The notes: generated by a model from the letters alone, not told the origin. Positions 27,592 to 37,910 are shown, counted from the first letter of the stretch. The stretch is 64,000 nt of DNA from Haloglycomyces albus DSM 45210 (GCF_000527155.1 NZ_AZUQ01000001.1:2539615-2603614); one strand, 5' to 3'. Translations and numbers: made by a program.

Positions 27592-28752
27592 GTGAACAAG
27601 CCCGACTGGATGGATAGAACAATGCGGCGGCTCCAATCGCCCTACGTCGGCGACAGCGCGCTCGCGCTCCTGCTCGGCGCCGTGACCGCAGTGGCGACCA
27701 TACCCGCCAGCGACGGCAACGGCGATGGATCGTTGCGCTGGACGACCTTCGCGCTCATCGCACTTGCCGCGCTCCCCTTGGTCTGGAGACAGAGCCGTCC
27801 GACCGCGTCTACCGTCGCCGTTTGCGCGGCGACCTGGATGTACCTCTGGTTCGGCCATCCCATAGGGCCGGTGTTCATACTGCCCACCGTCGCGGTCTTC
27901 TCATACGCCTTCAACGTGTCGCGTCGACGCGCCTGGTGGGTGCTGAGCATCCTGACCGTGGCGACGTATCTGGCGTTGAAGATTTCAATCGACCGCGCGT
28001 GGACGGTGTCTCTAAGCGGAGAATTGGAACTGGCCTGGGCCGTCGCCATTTATCTTCTGTGGACGGTCTTTCCCGTCATGACGGCGAGTATCTGGTGGGG
28101 AGCGCAGCGCTCGCGTGAGCAGGTCGCGGCAGCGGAACGGCGCGGTCAACGAGCACAGGAGAGAGTGGATTTGGCGCGCGACATCCATGACGTCGTCGGG
28201 CATTCGCTCGCCGTGGTCACCATGAACGCGCAGGTCGCTTTGCATCGGCTGGATAAACCCGGGAGCGATCCGCGTCTCCACCTGGAGGCGATCCGGGATT
28301 CCAGTACGGCAGCGCTGCAGGACCTTCGCCAAACCGTTGCTTTTCTGCGGGAAGGCGATCGCGCCGATCAGGTGGCCGTCCGCACCATGGAGGATTTGCC
28401 GACCCTGTTCGAACAGGTGGAGGCCGCGGGTCTGCACGTCGTCTCGCAGATAGATCCCACCGAGGACGTCTCGGCGGTCGTGACTACGACGGTCTACCGG
28501 ATCGTACAGGAATCGGTGACCAACGTACTGCGCCACTCGCGGGCCACCGAGGTGAGAGTGAAGGTTTCCTGCCGGGATTCCCAGGTGAACGTCGACATCT
28601 CCGATTCCGGCCCCGCTCGTGATGCGCGCACGTCTCAATCCGGGCGCGGTATCGAAGGGATGCGTGAAAGAGTCGATGCGGTGGGCGGTAAGCTGAAAAC
28701 CACTGCGTCCTCGGACGGGTTCACCGTCAACGCGGTGGTGCCACGGCAATAG
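27592..28752 (+). CDS. Sensor histidine kinase, NarL/HisKA_3 type
   Basis: A 386-residue membrane kinase. About five or six hydrophobic segments fill the first 180 residues, then a coiled linker leads to the dimerisation box RDIHDVVGHSLAVV with the phosphorylated histidine. The ATPase domain ends with GRGIEGMRERVDAVGGKL. The GTG at 27592 follows GGAAG. The response regulator gene starts 18 bp after it, so the two form a pair. An MMPL exporter follows and is the likely target. Confidence 0.92.
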   Translation: MNKPDWMDRTMRRLQSPYVGDSALALLLGAVTAVATIPASDGNGDGSLRWTTFALIALAALPLVWRQSRPTASTVAVCAATWMYLWFGHPIGPVFILPTVAVFSYAFNVSRRRAWWVLSILTVATYLALKISIDRAWTVSLSGELELAWAVAIYLLWTVFPVMTASIWWGAQRSREQVAAAERRGQRAQERVDLARDIHDVVGHSLAVVTMNAQVALHRLDKPGSDPRLHLEAIRDSSTAALQDLRQTVAFLREGDRADQVAVRTMEDLPTLFEQVEAAGLHVVSQIDPTEDVSAVVTTTVYRIVQESVTNVLRHSRATEVRVKVSCRDSQVNVDISDSGPARDARTSQSGRGIEGMRERVDAVGGKLKTTASSDGFTVNAVVPRQ

Positions 28753-28770
28753 TCGGTCAGGAGGAAAGCG

Positions 28771-29439
28771 ATGCCCACGACGGTGGTGATGGCCGACGAC
28801 CAAGGACTCATCCGGATGGCACTCAGTACCCTTATAGCGGGTGAGTCGGACCTGGATCTGGTCGCGGAGGTCGCCGACGGCGAGGCCGCGTGGGAGGCGA
28901 TCCGACGGCTACGGCCGAATGTGGCGCTATTGGACATTCGCATGCCGCGCCTGGACGGAATTCAAGTATTGCGTCGTATTGCCGAGACACCGGATCTGAA
29001 CGATACTCGGGTCGTCATGATGACCACCTTCGACATCGACGAGTACATCTTCGACGCGGTGCGGGCGGGCGCCGCCGGATACGTTATGAAAGACACCGAC
29101 CCCGCCGAAATCCTGCAGGCCCTACGGCTCGCCGCCGCGGGAGATTCACTATTGTCTCCGACCGTGGCGCGTAAGCTCATCGACGCCTACTCCGCGTCGC
29201 ACCCGGAACGGCACCGCAATCCACATCCCCGGCTCGGGGAGTTGACCGACCGGGAACATGAAATCCTCCGCTGGGTGGCCACCGGTCTACCCAATGAGGA
29301 CATTTCCGACCAGCTGTACATCAGCCCCGCTACGGTCCGTACGCACGTAGGGCGCATTCTCACCAAACTCAATGCCCGCGATCGCGCCGCGTTGGTGGCC
29401 ATCGCCTATCAGGCGGGCCTCGACGTACCCGCCGTCTAA
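28771..29439 (+). CDS. Response regulator, NarL/LuxR family
   Basis: A 222-residue two-component regulator. The receiver domain has the acidic pocket ADDQ near the N-terminus and the phospho-acceptor in NVALLDIRMPRLDG near residue 55. The C-terminal LuxR helix-turn-helix (LTDREHEILRWVATGLPNEDISDQLYISPATVRTHVGRIL) ends the protein. ATG at 28771 after GGAGGAA. Partner of the upstream kinase. Confidence 0.94.
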   Translation: MPTTVVMADDQGLIRMALSTLIAGESDLDLVAEVADGEAAWEAIRRLRPNVALLDIRMPRLDGIQVLRRIAETPDLNDTRVVMMTTFDIDEYIFDAVRAGAAGYVMKDTDPAEILQALRLAAAGDSLLSPTVARKLIDAYSASHPERHRNPHPRLGELTDREHEILRWVATGLPNEDISDQLYISPATVRTHVGRILTKLNARDRAALVAIAYQAGLDVPAV

Positions 29440-29606
29440 CACCTCGCCCCATATTCGCGTTTCCACTCGACCGCGTTGGGAAAACCGATGGAAACGCATG
29501 GGACTACGTCGAGGCGCGTAGCCAAATGACGTCCACGCTTCGATGCCAACACCTTTGCGATCGGCGACTCTCGAAGGGAACAACCGATCATGCGAGAGGA
29601 AACGCT

Positions 29607-31706
29607 GTGAAACCCTTTTCCACCATCCTGAACCCGGCGGGCCGATGGGGCCGGTGGTTGACCATGGCCGCCTGGGTGGTTCTGGCGATGATCGCCATCG
29701 CCCTGGCTCCGAAGGTCAGTGAGGTCGAGACCGACGACCAGGTCAATTTCCTACCGAGCGGTGCCGATTCCACCGCGGCGGCCACAATCCAGGGGGAGGA
29801 GTTCGACGATGGAACCGAAGGGCTCGTCGTCCTCTACCGCAATGCCGACGGCATTACCGACGAAAAACAAACCGCCTTCACCGACGCGAGCGACGAGGCG
29901 ATCAATCTGTCGGAGATGACCGACGGTTCGACCGCAGCACGCCCGTCCTCCGACGGGGACGCACTTCTGACGAATCTACCGGTGGACGGCGAACTGGCCG
30001 ACGAACATCATGCGCAGCTGGTAGAGGAGGTCGACCGGATCTATCTCGATCATGGCCTCGACGTCGCCTTCACCGGCTCCGTCGCCGTCAGCGCCGACCT
30101 GGAATCCGCCTTCGGTCAGCTTGACGGTCCCCTGCTCATGATGAGCGTGGCGGTGGTAACGATCGTGCTGCTATTGTCGTATCGATCGCCGTTTCTGCTC
30201 GTCATCCCCTTGGTCTGCATCGGCGTCGCCTCGCAGATCGCCAGCGCCGTCACCTACCTCCTCGGCGTCGCCGGATTCACCGTAACTCCCCAGAACACCG
30301 GAATTCTCACCGTCATCGTCTTCGGCGCCGCCACCAACTACGCTCTGCTCATCACCGCTCGGTACCGCGAACAGGTCACCATCAGCCCCAACCGAACCGA
30401 AGCGATGCGTCAAGCCCTGCGCAAAGCCATTCCCTCGATCGTCGCGTCATCGGCGACAGTGGTCATGGCGCTGGCCGTCCTCGGTCTGGCCGATATGGCC
30501 AATACCCGGTCCCTCGGACCGGTACTGATCGGAGCGGTCATGGCCGCCGTGGCGACCATGACGACGCTCTTTCCCGCCCTTGTGGTGGGCATTCCCGAAC
30601 GGGTGCTGTTCTGGCCGATCAAACCGCACGCCACGCCGCGTCGTGAGCGAGTCGGACTATGGCGGCGCCTGTCCGGGGGCATCTCTTCCGCACCGAAGAC
30701 GGTAGCGGCCGCGACCCTCGTCGGCCTGGCCGTACTGACACTCGGCTGGCTCGACCTCGAATCGAACAAGGCCGAGTTCGGCTCGCTGCGAAACGAACCC
30801 GAATCGGTCCAGACGGCCGAGACGATTGCGGAGAAATACCCGGACACTCCCCATGACGTCGTCGACCTCTATGTCCGCGACGGTGACGCCGACGCCATAG
30901 AAAACGTCGTCTCCGAAACCAACGGAATCGATACGGTCGGAGAAAGCGAGTCCAGCGGCGGTTGGACACACCTGTCAGCCGAATTGAGTTCCGACGCCGA
31001 CAGCGACGCGGCGACCGTCACGATCGACCGACTGCGTGACGCCATCGCCTCCGAAGGTCTGACCGCTCACGTGGGAGGAAACGCGGTCGCGCAAATGGAC
31101 GTCTACAGCGCCTCGGTATCCGACCTGTATGTGATCCTGCCTCTGATCCTCCTGGCCGTGGGGCTGGTCCTCCTGGTGCTACTGCGGGCGGTGACGGCAG
31201 CGGTCATTCTGACGATCTGCACGACGATCTCATTCGGCGTGGCAGTGGGAGCCTCTGCGCTCGTCCTGCCGCTCCTGGGCCTCGGCGGTGTCGGACCGGA
31301 CTTCTTCCTCTACGGTTTCCTGTTCGTCGTCGCCATGGGAGTGGACTACACCGTCTTCCTTACCAACCGGATTCGCGAAGAGGTACCCGAACATGGAACC
31401 CGGTCGGCCGTGGGGATCGGACTTGTCTCCACCGGAGGCGTCATCACCTCGGCCGGACTGGTCGTCGCGGCGACGTTCGCGGTGTTGTCGACCATGCCGA
31501 TCCTGGCGCTCGCCCAGATCGGGGTCATCGTCGCGATGGGAGTGGTCGTGGACGCGTTCATTATTCGCAGCCTGCTCGTCCCGGCTCTTATCACCGCGTT
31601 GGGGGAGCGTACGTGGTGGCCACGGCGTCTACGGACGGAACCGAGCCATTCCGGTCCGGACCGGAAGTCGGAAACCTCGTCCGAATTGGCGGAGTTGCGA
31701 GCATAA
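29607..31706 (+). CDS. MMPL/RND-superfamily transporter
   Basis: A 699-residue exporter with the duplicated RND-like arrangement of about 12 helices and two large extracytoplasmic loops (about residues 30-180 and 410-500). The first half has GAATNYALLITARYREQ and the second AMGVDYTVFLTNRIREE, with the proton-relay aspartate present only in the second. The GTG at 29607 follows GAGGA; the longer frame from 29526 is unsupported. It lies 167 bp after the response regulator, which suggests a sensor-controlled efflux module. Confidence 0.9.
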   Translation: MKPFSTILNPAGRWGRWLTMAAWVVLAMIAIALAPKVSEVETDDQVNFLPSGADSTAAATIQGEEFDDGTEGLVVLYRNADGITDEKQTAFTDASDEAINLSEMTDGSTAARPSSDGDALLTNLPVDGELADEHHAQLVEEVDRIYLDHGLDVAFTGSVAVSADLESAFGQLDGPLLMMSVAVVTIVLLLSYRSPFLLVIPLVCIGVASQIASAVTYLLGVAGFTVTPQNTGILTVIVFGAATNYALLITARYREQVTISPNRTEAMRQALRKAIPSIVASSATVVMALAVLGLADMANTRSLGPVLIGAVMAAVATMTTLFPALVVGIPERVLFWPIKPHATPRRERVGLWRRLSGGISSAPKTVAAATLVGLAVLTLGWLDLESNKAEFGSLRNEPESVQTAETIAEKYPDTPHDVVDLYVRDGDADAIENVVSETNGIDTVGESESSGGWTHLSAELSSDADSDAATVTIDRLRDAIASEGLTAHVGGNAVAQMDVYSASVSDLYVILPLILLAVGLVLLVLLRAVTAAVILTICTTISFGVAVGASALVLPLLGLGGVGPDFFLYGFLFVVAMGVDYTVFLTNRIREEVPEHGTRSAVGIGLVSTGGVITSAGLVVAATFAVLSTMPILALAQIGVIVAMGVVVDAFIIRSLLVPALITALGERTWWPRRLRTEPSHSGPDRKSETSSELAELRA

Positions 31707-32105
31707 TGTGGTCATAGGCGGGGAAGAGCTGCCGCATGTCCTTGCAGTTCACCCCGCCGCCCGAGGGGTACATCCGAGGTGGGCACGGGGGTGCTGAACA
31801 GCGATGGTGTAGTGACCGATGACGATAACCGCGCAGACGGCGACCCTGTTCGCAGTGGTTTCATCAGTGTTGTTAATTTAGGGCCGTTGAGGCCGAAATC
31901 GGGTCATGGCAGGAAATGAGCGGAAATTTCGCTTGTTAAGTGTCTTCCACTTAATGCCTGAGCCTCGTAAACTTGAAATATCCACTGAAGGGGTAACCTT
32001 TTGGTGAACGTTACTGATTTTCGACCGGAGACCGCCACAGTGGTACGAGGTTGGCAATCAGCGACTGGTGAACCGGTTGGATCGACACGCTACAGGAGGA
32101 GTGCC
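31707..32105. promoter_or_regulatory. Intergenic region upstream of DUF3040 gene
   Basis: A 399-bp gap, AT-rich from about 31860 to 32000. It contains an inverted repeat TTAAGTG (31936-31942) and CACTTAA (31948-31954) with a 5-base spacer, which could be an operator. No gene is seen. In related genomes mraZ usually sits close to DUF3040, but there is no mraZ here. Confidence 0.45.
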
Positions 32106-32519
32106 ATGCCGCTCTCCGAACACGAACAAAGGATCTTCGACGAAATCGAGCAAAACCTGTCGGAGGACCCCCAATTCGCGTCCGCGGTACGCGCCTATGA
32201 CCCGACACGGGTGACTCGAAAGAAGCTGATCGCGTCGGCGTTGATCAGCCTGCTTGGTTTGGGCGTTGTGATCGGCGGAGTCATCGCGGGTTCCGGCGAA
32301 CTGTGGATTACGCTGACCGGCGCGATCATCATGTTCGGCGGTCTGGTGTTCGCCCTCTGGACACAACGCAAGGGTTCGACGGGCAAGCTGTCAGTGGTAG
32401 ACACCGACGGTAACCGTCGTCCGGCTCCAAAACCGAGCAAGGGTCCCAAACCGGACGGCTTCACTACTCGCATGGAAGAAAGGTGGCGGAGACGTCGCGA
32501 AGACGGTGGGATGTTTTAG
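32106..32519 (+). CDS. DUF3040 membrane protein
   Basis: A 137-residue actinobacterial protein starting MPLSEHEQRIFDEIEQNL, the hallmark of DUF3040. Two membrane helices (about residues 40-60 and 65-82) follow, then a basic tail. The ATG at 32106 is preceded by AGGAGGAG. DUF3040 genes usually lie beside dinB and the division cluster, and here dinB is 5 kb upstream with a two-component/MMPL block between. Function unknown. Confidence 0.9.
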   Translation: MPLSEHEQRIFDEIEQNLSEDPQFASAVRAYDPTRVTRKKLIASALISLLGLGVVIGGVIAGSGELWITLTGAIIMFGGLVFALWTQRKGSTGKLSVVDTDGNRRPAPKPSKGPKPDGFTTRMEERWRRRREDGGMF

Positions 32520-32856
32520 CGGCCGACCGTCGCGAGCTCGCAGCGGGGGTCGATTCCGACCCATCGGCACCGAGCGGTGATGGCCGGGCGGCGATGTCGT
32601 ACTCGATCGGCGTTGATCAGCCATCCGGCCACGTGACCGGTCAACCGCGGTACTGCGGAGTGCGGGTCCGTCTCGATCAGGTTTGAGGCGCGATCGCATT
32701 CTGTCGATCGGTCATAGACGTTTGTGGTGCGGAAACCAAACCAGTCTCGTGTCGGCTGGTCTCTTACCAAGGGTTCACGAGCGCACCGGAAGATGTAAAT
32801 ATGGGGGTGACCGCGTTGGTCACCCCCATATAACGTCCTGCGTGCGGCCGACGGAT
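32520..32856. other. Intergenic region, DUF3040 / DUF4191
   Basis: 337 bp between convergent genes. Apart from the terminator at 32800-32830 I see nothing; short open frames here have no family features. Confidence 0.5.
32800..32830. terminator. Bidirectional terminator hairpin
   Basis: A perfect 13-bp stem, TATGGGGGTGACC at 32800-32812 and its complement at 32818-32830, with the 5-base loop GCGTT, between the convergent DUF3040 and DUF4191 genes. Confidence 0.8.
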
Positions 32857-33552
32857 TTACTTTCCGCGCAACATGGCCCGACGGGAGCCCTTGGCGGCGT
32901 TCGCACTGTTCGGCATGGGTCCTTTCGGCATGCTCATGCCCATCCCGAGGGCGTCCAGACGACGGGCCACCTGGTTGGCCTCTTTGCTGGAAATGTTGGG
33001 TGGCAGTTTCCGCATCGCTTTACGTAGTTCTTTGACCGAGATGTCGTCATTTCCGGATTCACCGACCATGAAGGTGTAGATCGGCGTGGAGCCGACGACA
33101 CGTGACAGCCGCTTTTTCTCTTGCCCAAGAAGCTTGCGGACTTTGCCGCCGCCCTCCGCCAAGAGGACCACCCCGGGTTTTCCGACAGCGCGATGCACGA
33201 ACTGGGTCTGCGACACTGCGGCGACTCCCGCCTTGATGTGCCATCCCCGCATGTTCTGGATCAGTGCGTAGGCGGCTCCGGGTTGATCGACCGCCTCGTT
33301 GTCCACGACCTTCTGGGTACGCACATTGAGAATGATCAACGCTGCCAGAAGTGCGATGAAGAATGAAGACGCGAACCAGAAGGGGGACCAACTTGCGAAC
33401 ACCACCAAAGCGGCGACGGCCAAGAACGGCAACAGCAGAGCGATTGCTTCGGCCGGCATGAACCATTTGTCCCGCTTGGCGGTGAACTTGATGGCCATCC
33501 CGATGGTCTTCAGTTTGTCTTTAAAGGTTTCTTTCTGCTGTTGCTTCGCCAT
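32857..33552 (-). CDS. DUF4191 membrane protein
   Basis: A 231-residue protein with two adjacent hydrophobic helices (about residues 38-75) and a cytosolic domain with GVVLLAEGGGKVRKLLGQEKKRL. It matches the actinobacterial DUF4191 family (Rv2219 type), which neighbours lipA in mycobacteria as it does here. Function unknown. It is transcribed in the same direction as lipA, 276 bp away. Confidence 0.85.
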   Translation of the reverse strand: MAKQQQKETFKDKLKTIGMAIKFTAKRDKWFMPAEAIALLLPFLAVAALVVFASWSPFWFASSFFIALLAALIILNVRTQKVVDNEAVDQPGAAYALIQNMRGWHIKAGVAAVSQTQFVHRAVGKPGVVLLAEGGGKVRKLLGQEKKRLSRVVGSTPIYTFMVGESGNDDISVKELRKAMRKLPPNISSKEANQVARRLDALGMGMSMPKGPMPNSANAAKGSRRAMLRGK

Positions 33553-33732
33553 AATCCCAGTCTACGTCAGGTCTCTCGTGGTCGTGTCGGCCGCGTGGCG
33601 TTTAACCTGGCGTTCAATGCCCCTCACTGTGGCAATGTGCCGGTTCCGTCACGGACTCCCATCATCGCCTGCCGAGCCCGATACGTGCCACCCGTACGGT
33701 GGTGAATCGTCGCTCATCGCGCGAGGGGAGCC

Positions 33733-33758
33733 ATCGGCACGGCCTAGTCCGTGCCGAT
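33733..33758. terminator. Hairpin after lipA
   Basis: ATCGGCACGG at 33733-33742 and its perfect complement at 33749-33758 with a 6-base loop, about 70 bases past the lipA stop on the minus strand. Probable terminator or processing hairpin between lipA and the DUF4191 gene. Confidence 0.6.
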
Positions 33759-33828
33759 CAGGCGCGCCCTGTCCTCGACTCCGCTCCGGCTGCGGCAGGA
33801 TCGGAGTTTCGTACAGGTCAGGTGTATT

Positions 33829-34764
33829 TTACGCGGCCGCCTGTTCCCGAGCTTCCATGGCCTCCTTGTAGAGACGCCCGGCGCGATAGGAGGACCGCAC
33901 CAGGGGACCGCTCATGACGCCCGAGAAGCCGACTTCTTTGGCGAAATCCGACAACTCGATGAATTCCTCCGGTTTGACCCAGCGGTCCACCGGGTGGTGG
34001 CGTTCGGTGGGACGGAGGTACTGCGTGATCGTGATCAGCTCGCAGCCGGCGTTGTGGAGGTCGCGGAGGGCCTGTTCGATCTCGTGGCGCTCCTCGCCCA
34101 TGCCCAGAATCAGGTTCGACTTGGTGACCAGGCCTTCCTCGCGGGCCTTGGTGATGACGCCGAGGGACCGGTCATAGTCAAACGCCGGGCGGATGCGTTT
34201 GAAGACCCGGGGAACCGTCTCGACGTTGTGTGCGAGCACTTCCGGGCGGGAGGAGAAGACTTCGGCCAGTTGATCGGGTTCGGCGTTGAAGTCGGGGATG
34301 AGAAGCTCGACGCCACAGCCGGGGATGGCGGAGTGGATCTGACGTACGGTTTCGGCGTACAGCCACGATCCGCCGTCGTCCAGGTCGTCTCGCGCCACGC
34401 CGGTGACGGTGGCGTACCGCAGCTCCATCTTCCGGACGGACTCGGCGACCTTGAGCGGTTCGGTTTTGTCCAGCGGTGACGGTTTACCGGTGTCGATCTG
34501 ACAGAAGTCGCAGCGGCGCGTGCACTGTGAGCCACCGATAAGGAAGGTGGCCTCACGGTCTTCCCAACATTCGTAGATGTTGGGACAGCCCGCTTCCTGA
34601 CAGACGGTGTGCAGTCCTTCGCTTTTGACGAGGGAGCGCAGTTCGTTGAATTGAGGCCCGGTTTTCGCCTTGACCTTGATCCAGGACGGTTTTCGCTCGA
34701 TCGGGGTCTCGGCGTTGCGGGCTTCGATCCGTAGCATTCGGCGTTCTGGTTTTGGAGAACTCAC
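33829..34764 (-). CDS. lipA: Lipoyl synthase
   Basis: A 311-residue radical-SAM enzyme that inserts two sulfurs into protein-bound octanoyl groups. The auxiliary cluster motif C-x4-C-x5-C is [12 protein letters not shown], and the radical-SAM cluster motif C-x3-C-x2-C is CTRRCDFC. The C-terminal serine ligand lies in [11 protein letters not shown]. The start is GTG at 34764 with GGAGG just upstream. Its product would serve the E2 partner of the AceE pyruvate dehydrogenase encoded at 46-49 kb. The usual neighbour lipB is absent. Confidence 0.96.
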   Translation of the reverse strand: MSSPKPERRMLRIEARNAETPIERKPSWIKVKAKTGPQFNELRSLVKSEGLHTVCQEAGCPNIYECWEDREATFLIGGSQCTRRCDFCQIDTGKPSPLDKTEPLKVAESVRKMELRYATVTGVARDDLDDGGSWLYAETVRQIHSAIPGCGVELLIPDFNAEPDQLAEVFSSRPEVLAHNVETVPRVFKRIRPAFDYDRSLGVITKAREEGLVTKSNLILGMGEERHEIEQALRDLHNAGCELITITQYLRPTERHHPVDRWVKPEEFIELSDFAKEVGFSGVMSGPLVRSSYRAGRLYKEAMEAREQAAA

Positions 34765-35023
34765 CCCTCCACCGTAACCCGAAACAGTGATGGAGGTCTG
34801 TGCCCTAACCGTGATTAGGATCGCTCTTGAACCGTTGTTACCTGCCGGTATCGAGCAACGTCAGCTCAAAGGGGATCGGCGCCGGGGTGTCGATACAGGT
34901 TGTGGAGACCAGTGCCTGCGCTGTGAGCGGAGTCCTCGGCGCTCGTCCGTTGAGGTGGGATGTATCGGTGCCTTGGTCTAATGGAGTGACGGAGAACGGG
35001 ACGAGCATCGCCGGGAGGGCACA

Positions 35024-35860
35024 TTGGAACTGGTACACCAGGGCAAGGTACGAGACGTTTACGCCGACGGCGACGATCTGATCCTGGTCGCGTCCGACCG
35101 CGTCAGCGTCTACGACGTCGTGCTGCCGACGCCGATTCCGGATAAAGGGAAACTGTTGACGCAGCTGAGCCTGTGGTGGTTCGAACAGTTGGCCGACGTC
35201 ATCGACAACCACATCGTGTCCGCCGAGGACGTGCCGCCCGAATTTCGCGGCCGTGCCGTCCGCGTGCGGCGATTGCGAATGTTGCCGGTGGAGGCGATCG
35301 TCCGCGGCTATCTCACGGGTTCGGGTCTCGCCGATTATCAAAAGACCGGTTCGGTCTGCGGAATCGCTCTTCCGCAAGGTCTTATGGAAGCGTCCCGGCT
35401 AGCCGAGCCGATTTTCACCCCTACCACGAAAGCCGCTGTCGGGGAACACGATCAGCCGATCGATTTCGCGTCTTTGCGAGAGACGGTGGGCGTTGACCTG
35501 GCGGAACGAATTCGGGAACGCACCCTCGAGATTTACCGCCGGGGTGCCGCGACGGCATGGGAGCGTGGCATCGTCATCGCCGACACCAAACTGGAATTCG
35601 GTCTCGACGATAATGATCGCCTGGTACTGGCCGATGAACTGCTCACTTCGGACTCCTCGCGTTTCTGGGACGCCGCCGAATGGAAGGAAGGGCACAGGCA
35701 GGCCTCGTTCGACAAACAGAATGTACGCGACTGGATTCGGTCGACCGGATGGCAACCGGGCGATGAGGTTCCCGAGATTCCCACACATGTCGTATCTCTG
35801 ACACATGACAAGTATGTAGCCGCATATGAGCGTATAACCGGGCTCCCGTGGCGTGGATGA
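35024..35860 (+). CDS. purC: SAICAR synthase
   Basis: A 278-residue cytosolic enzyme that joins CAIR and aspartate in purine synthesis. The N-terminal HQGKVRDVYADGDDLILVASDRVSVYD and the later VEAIVRGYLTGSG and IADTKLEFG are signature segments. The start is TTG at 35024, chosen for the GGGAGG 5 bases upstream. No other pur genes are near. Confidence 0.96.
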   Translation: MELVHQGKVRDVYADGDDLILVASDRVSVYDVVLPTPIPDKGKLLTQLSLWWFEQLADVIDNHIVSAEDVPPEFRGRAVRVRRLRMLPVEAIVRGYLTGSGLADYQKTGSVCGIALPQGLMEASRLAEPIFTPTTKAAVGEHDQPIDFASLRETVGVDLAERIRERTLEIYRRGAATAWERGIVIADTKLEFGLDDNDRLVLADELLTSDSSRFWDAAEWKEGHRQASFDKQNVRDWIRSTGWQPGDEVPEIPTHVVSLTHDKYVAAYERITGLPWRG

Positions 35861-36020
35861 TCGCGTTGGGGCGTAGTATGGCGGTGTTTGCCGCTGTGGG
35901 ACTGTAGAATGCGAATCAGCTCTGCCCCTCCCCGAGCTGTTCGGGTGAAGACGAGGTTCGCGCTTGCGTCATGGCTCCATATGTGCCCCAGGCGAAGAAC
36001 CAGCGATTTGTGGAGGAAAT

Positions 36021-37910
36021 ATGTGTGGCTTCGTGGTGAAGATCGGTCGGAACGCGCCCAATGATCGGGTCCGCTTTGAGGAGAATCTGGGCCTGATTCA
36101 CCACCGCGGGCCCGACGAGACGGACGTCAAGGAAACGGCGGATACGGTCCTGTGGGGATTCCAGAGGCTTTCCATTATCGACGTCGATACCTCACACCAG
36201 CCGATGACCCGAGGTGATGGCAAGTACACCATTACTTTCAACGGTGAAATCTACAATTACGTTGAGCTTCGTGAAGAGCTCATGGAACGCCACGGTCTGG
36301 AGTTTGAAACCAAGGGCGACACCGAGGTGATTCTGGCGGGATATGAGGCGTGGGGGCCCGACGTTCTGCAACGTCTGCGCGGTATGTTCGCCTTCGTCAT
36401 TTACGATCGCGACGCCAACCTGATGTTCGTCGCTCGTGACCAATTTGGAATCAAGCCGCTGTACTGGACCTATGAAGACAGCGATATCTGGTTCTCCTCG
36501 GAGAAGAAGGCGCTGCCCGGACGCGGTTCCCGGGATGACGTCGATCCCCGTCAGGTCGGCCACTACGTGACCTACCAGTATCCACCGGAGCCGGGAACGA
36601 TGCACAGTTCGATTCGGCGTCTTGAGGCCGGGCACTACGCACTGTTCCGCCCCGGAGCGGAGATGCGACCACAACGTTACTTCCGCCCCATGTTCCATCC
36701 CAAGCCCGTCGGAAACGTCGAGGCCCTGCATGAGGAGATCGCCGAGGCTCTGCGCGATTCGGTGCGGATGCACATGCGCTCCGACGTGCCGGTGGGGGCC
36801 CTGCTTTCCAGCGGAATCGACTCGAATGCCATCGTGGCCCTGTCGCGGGAGATCAATCCCGATATTCTGACTTTCACCGCGTTCTTCGACGGCCTCGACG
36901 CCGATCCCAATCTTCCCGATGAACTGACCGTGGCGCAGCAATCGGCCTCGGAACTGGGCGTCCGCAATATTCCCGCGCCGGTGACGTTCCAGAACGTCAT
37001 GGCGGAGTTGCCGCGCATCGTGTGGCATTTGGACGATCCGGTGGCCGATCCGGCCATTGTTCCGCTGTACTTCGTGACCAAGACCGCCGCCGAGAACGTA
37101 ACGGTCGCCCTCGGTGGCGAAGGTGCGGATGAGCTCTTCGGAGGCTATACGATTTATCGGGAACCGCACTCGTTGAAGTCCATCAGCAAGCTGCCTTCGG
37201 GTGCGAAGAACATCTTGAATCGGGCCTCGCACGCCCTTCCTTCGGGAGTGAAGGGAAAGAGCTTCCTGGAACGCGGCACCATGGAGTTGGAAGACCGCTT
37301 CATCGGTAACGCCAAGATCTTCACCGGTGCCGAAAAGGAGGGCATTCTCCGTTCCCCGGCCGAACACTACCGTTCGGTGACGGACGAACTGTGGGAGGAG
37401 ACGGCTCACCTCGATCCGACTTCCCGCATGCAGTACGTCGACCTGCACACCTGGATGCGCGGTGACATCCTTGTCAAAGCCGACCGCATGTCCATGGCTC
37501 ACAGCCTGGAAGTGCGGGTTCCCTTCCTGGACAAACGCGTCTGGGAGATCGCCGAGCGGATACCGGTGGAACACCGCCTGCAGGGCGGGCAGACGAAGGT
37601 GGCGTTGCGCCAAGCGGTCAAGCGGATCGTTCCGCCCGCGATCGTGGAGCGTCCCAAGATGGGTTTCCCGACCCCGTACCGTCAGTGGCTCGCCGGCCCC
37701 ATGTTCGATTGGGTCGATCAGCTGTTCGCACAGAGCCAGGCCGGGCATCTGCTCAATTTGGACTATGCCCGTCAGATGCTGCGAGACCACCGCGAAGGCA
37801 ACGGCGACCACGCGCGCAAAGTCTGGACGGTCATGATCTTCTGCATTTGGTACAGCCAGTTGGACGCCCGCGCGGCGGGACAAGACGCTCACGAACCCGC
37901 GGTGATGTAG
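36021..37910 (+). CDS. asnB: Glutamine-hydrolysing asparagine synthase
   Basis: A 629-residue cytosolic enzyme with an N-terminal glutaminase domain (catalytic Cys 2, MCGFVVK) and a C-terminal synthetase domain. IHHRGPDET and the SSGIDSNAIVAL ATP-pyrophosphatase loop are clear, as is GGEGADELFGGY. The ATG at 36021 follows GGAGGAAAT and places the nucleophilic cysteine at position 2; the longer frame from 35964 would destroy that and is rejected. The osmC gene follows after 9 bp, so an operon is likely. Confidence 0.95.
   Translation: MCGFVVKIGRNAPNDRVRFEENLGLIHHRGPDETDVKETADTVLWGFQRLSIIDVDTSHQPMTRGDGKYTITFNGEIYNYVELREELMERHGLEFETKGDTEVILAGYEAWGPDVLQRLRGMFAFVIYDRDANLMFVARDQFGIKPLYWTYEDSDIWFSSEKKALPGRGSRDDVDPRQVGHYVTYQYPPEPGTMHSSIRRLEAGHYALFRPGAEMRPQRYFRPMFHPKPVGNVEALHEEIAEALRDSVRMHMRSDVPVGALLSSGIDSNAIVALSREINPDILTFTAFFDGLDADPNLPDELTVAQQSASELGVRNIPAPVTFQNVMAELPRIVWHLDDPVADPAIVPLYFVTKTAAENVTVALGGEGADELFGGYTIYREPHSLKSISKLPSGAKNILNRASHALPSGVKGKSFLERGTMELEDRFIGNAKIFTGAEKEGILRSPAEHYRSVTDELWEETAHLDPTSRMQYVDLHTWMRGDILVKADRMSMAHSLEVRVPFLDKRVWEIAERIPVEHRLQGGQTKVALRQAVKRIVPPAIVERPKMGFPTPYRQWLAGPMFDWVDQLFAQSQAGHLLNLDYARQMLRDHREGNGDHARKVWTVMIFCIWYSQLDARAAGQDAHEPAVM

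Noticed and set aside
34965-35023. tRNA-like stretch (GGTGCCTTGGTCTAATGGAG) before purC
   Set aside because: It recalls a tRNA D-arm, but no anticodon arm, T-arm (GGTTCGA) or acceptor pairing follows.
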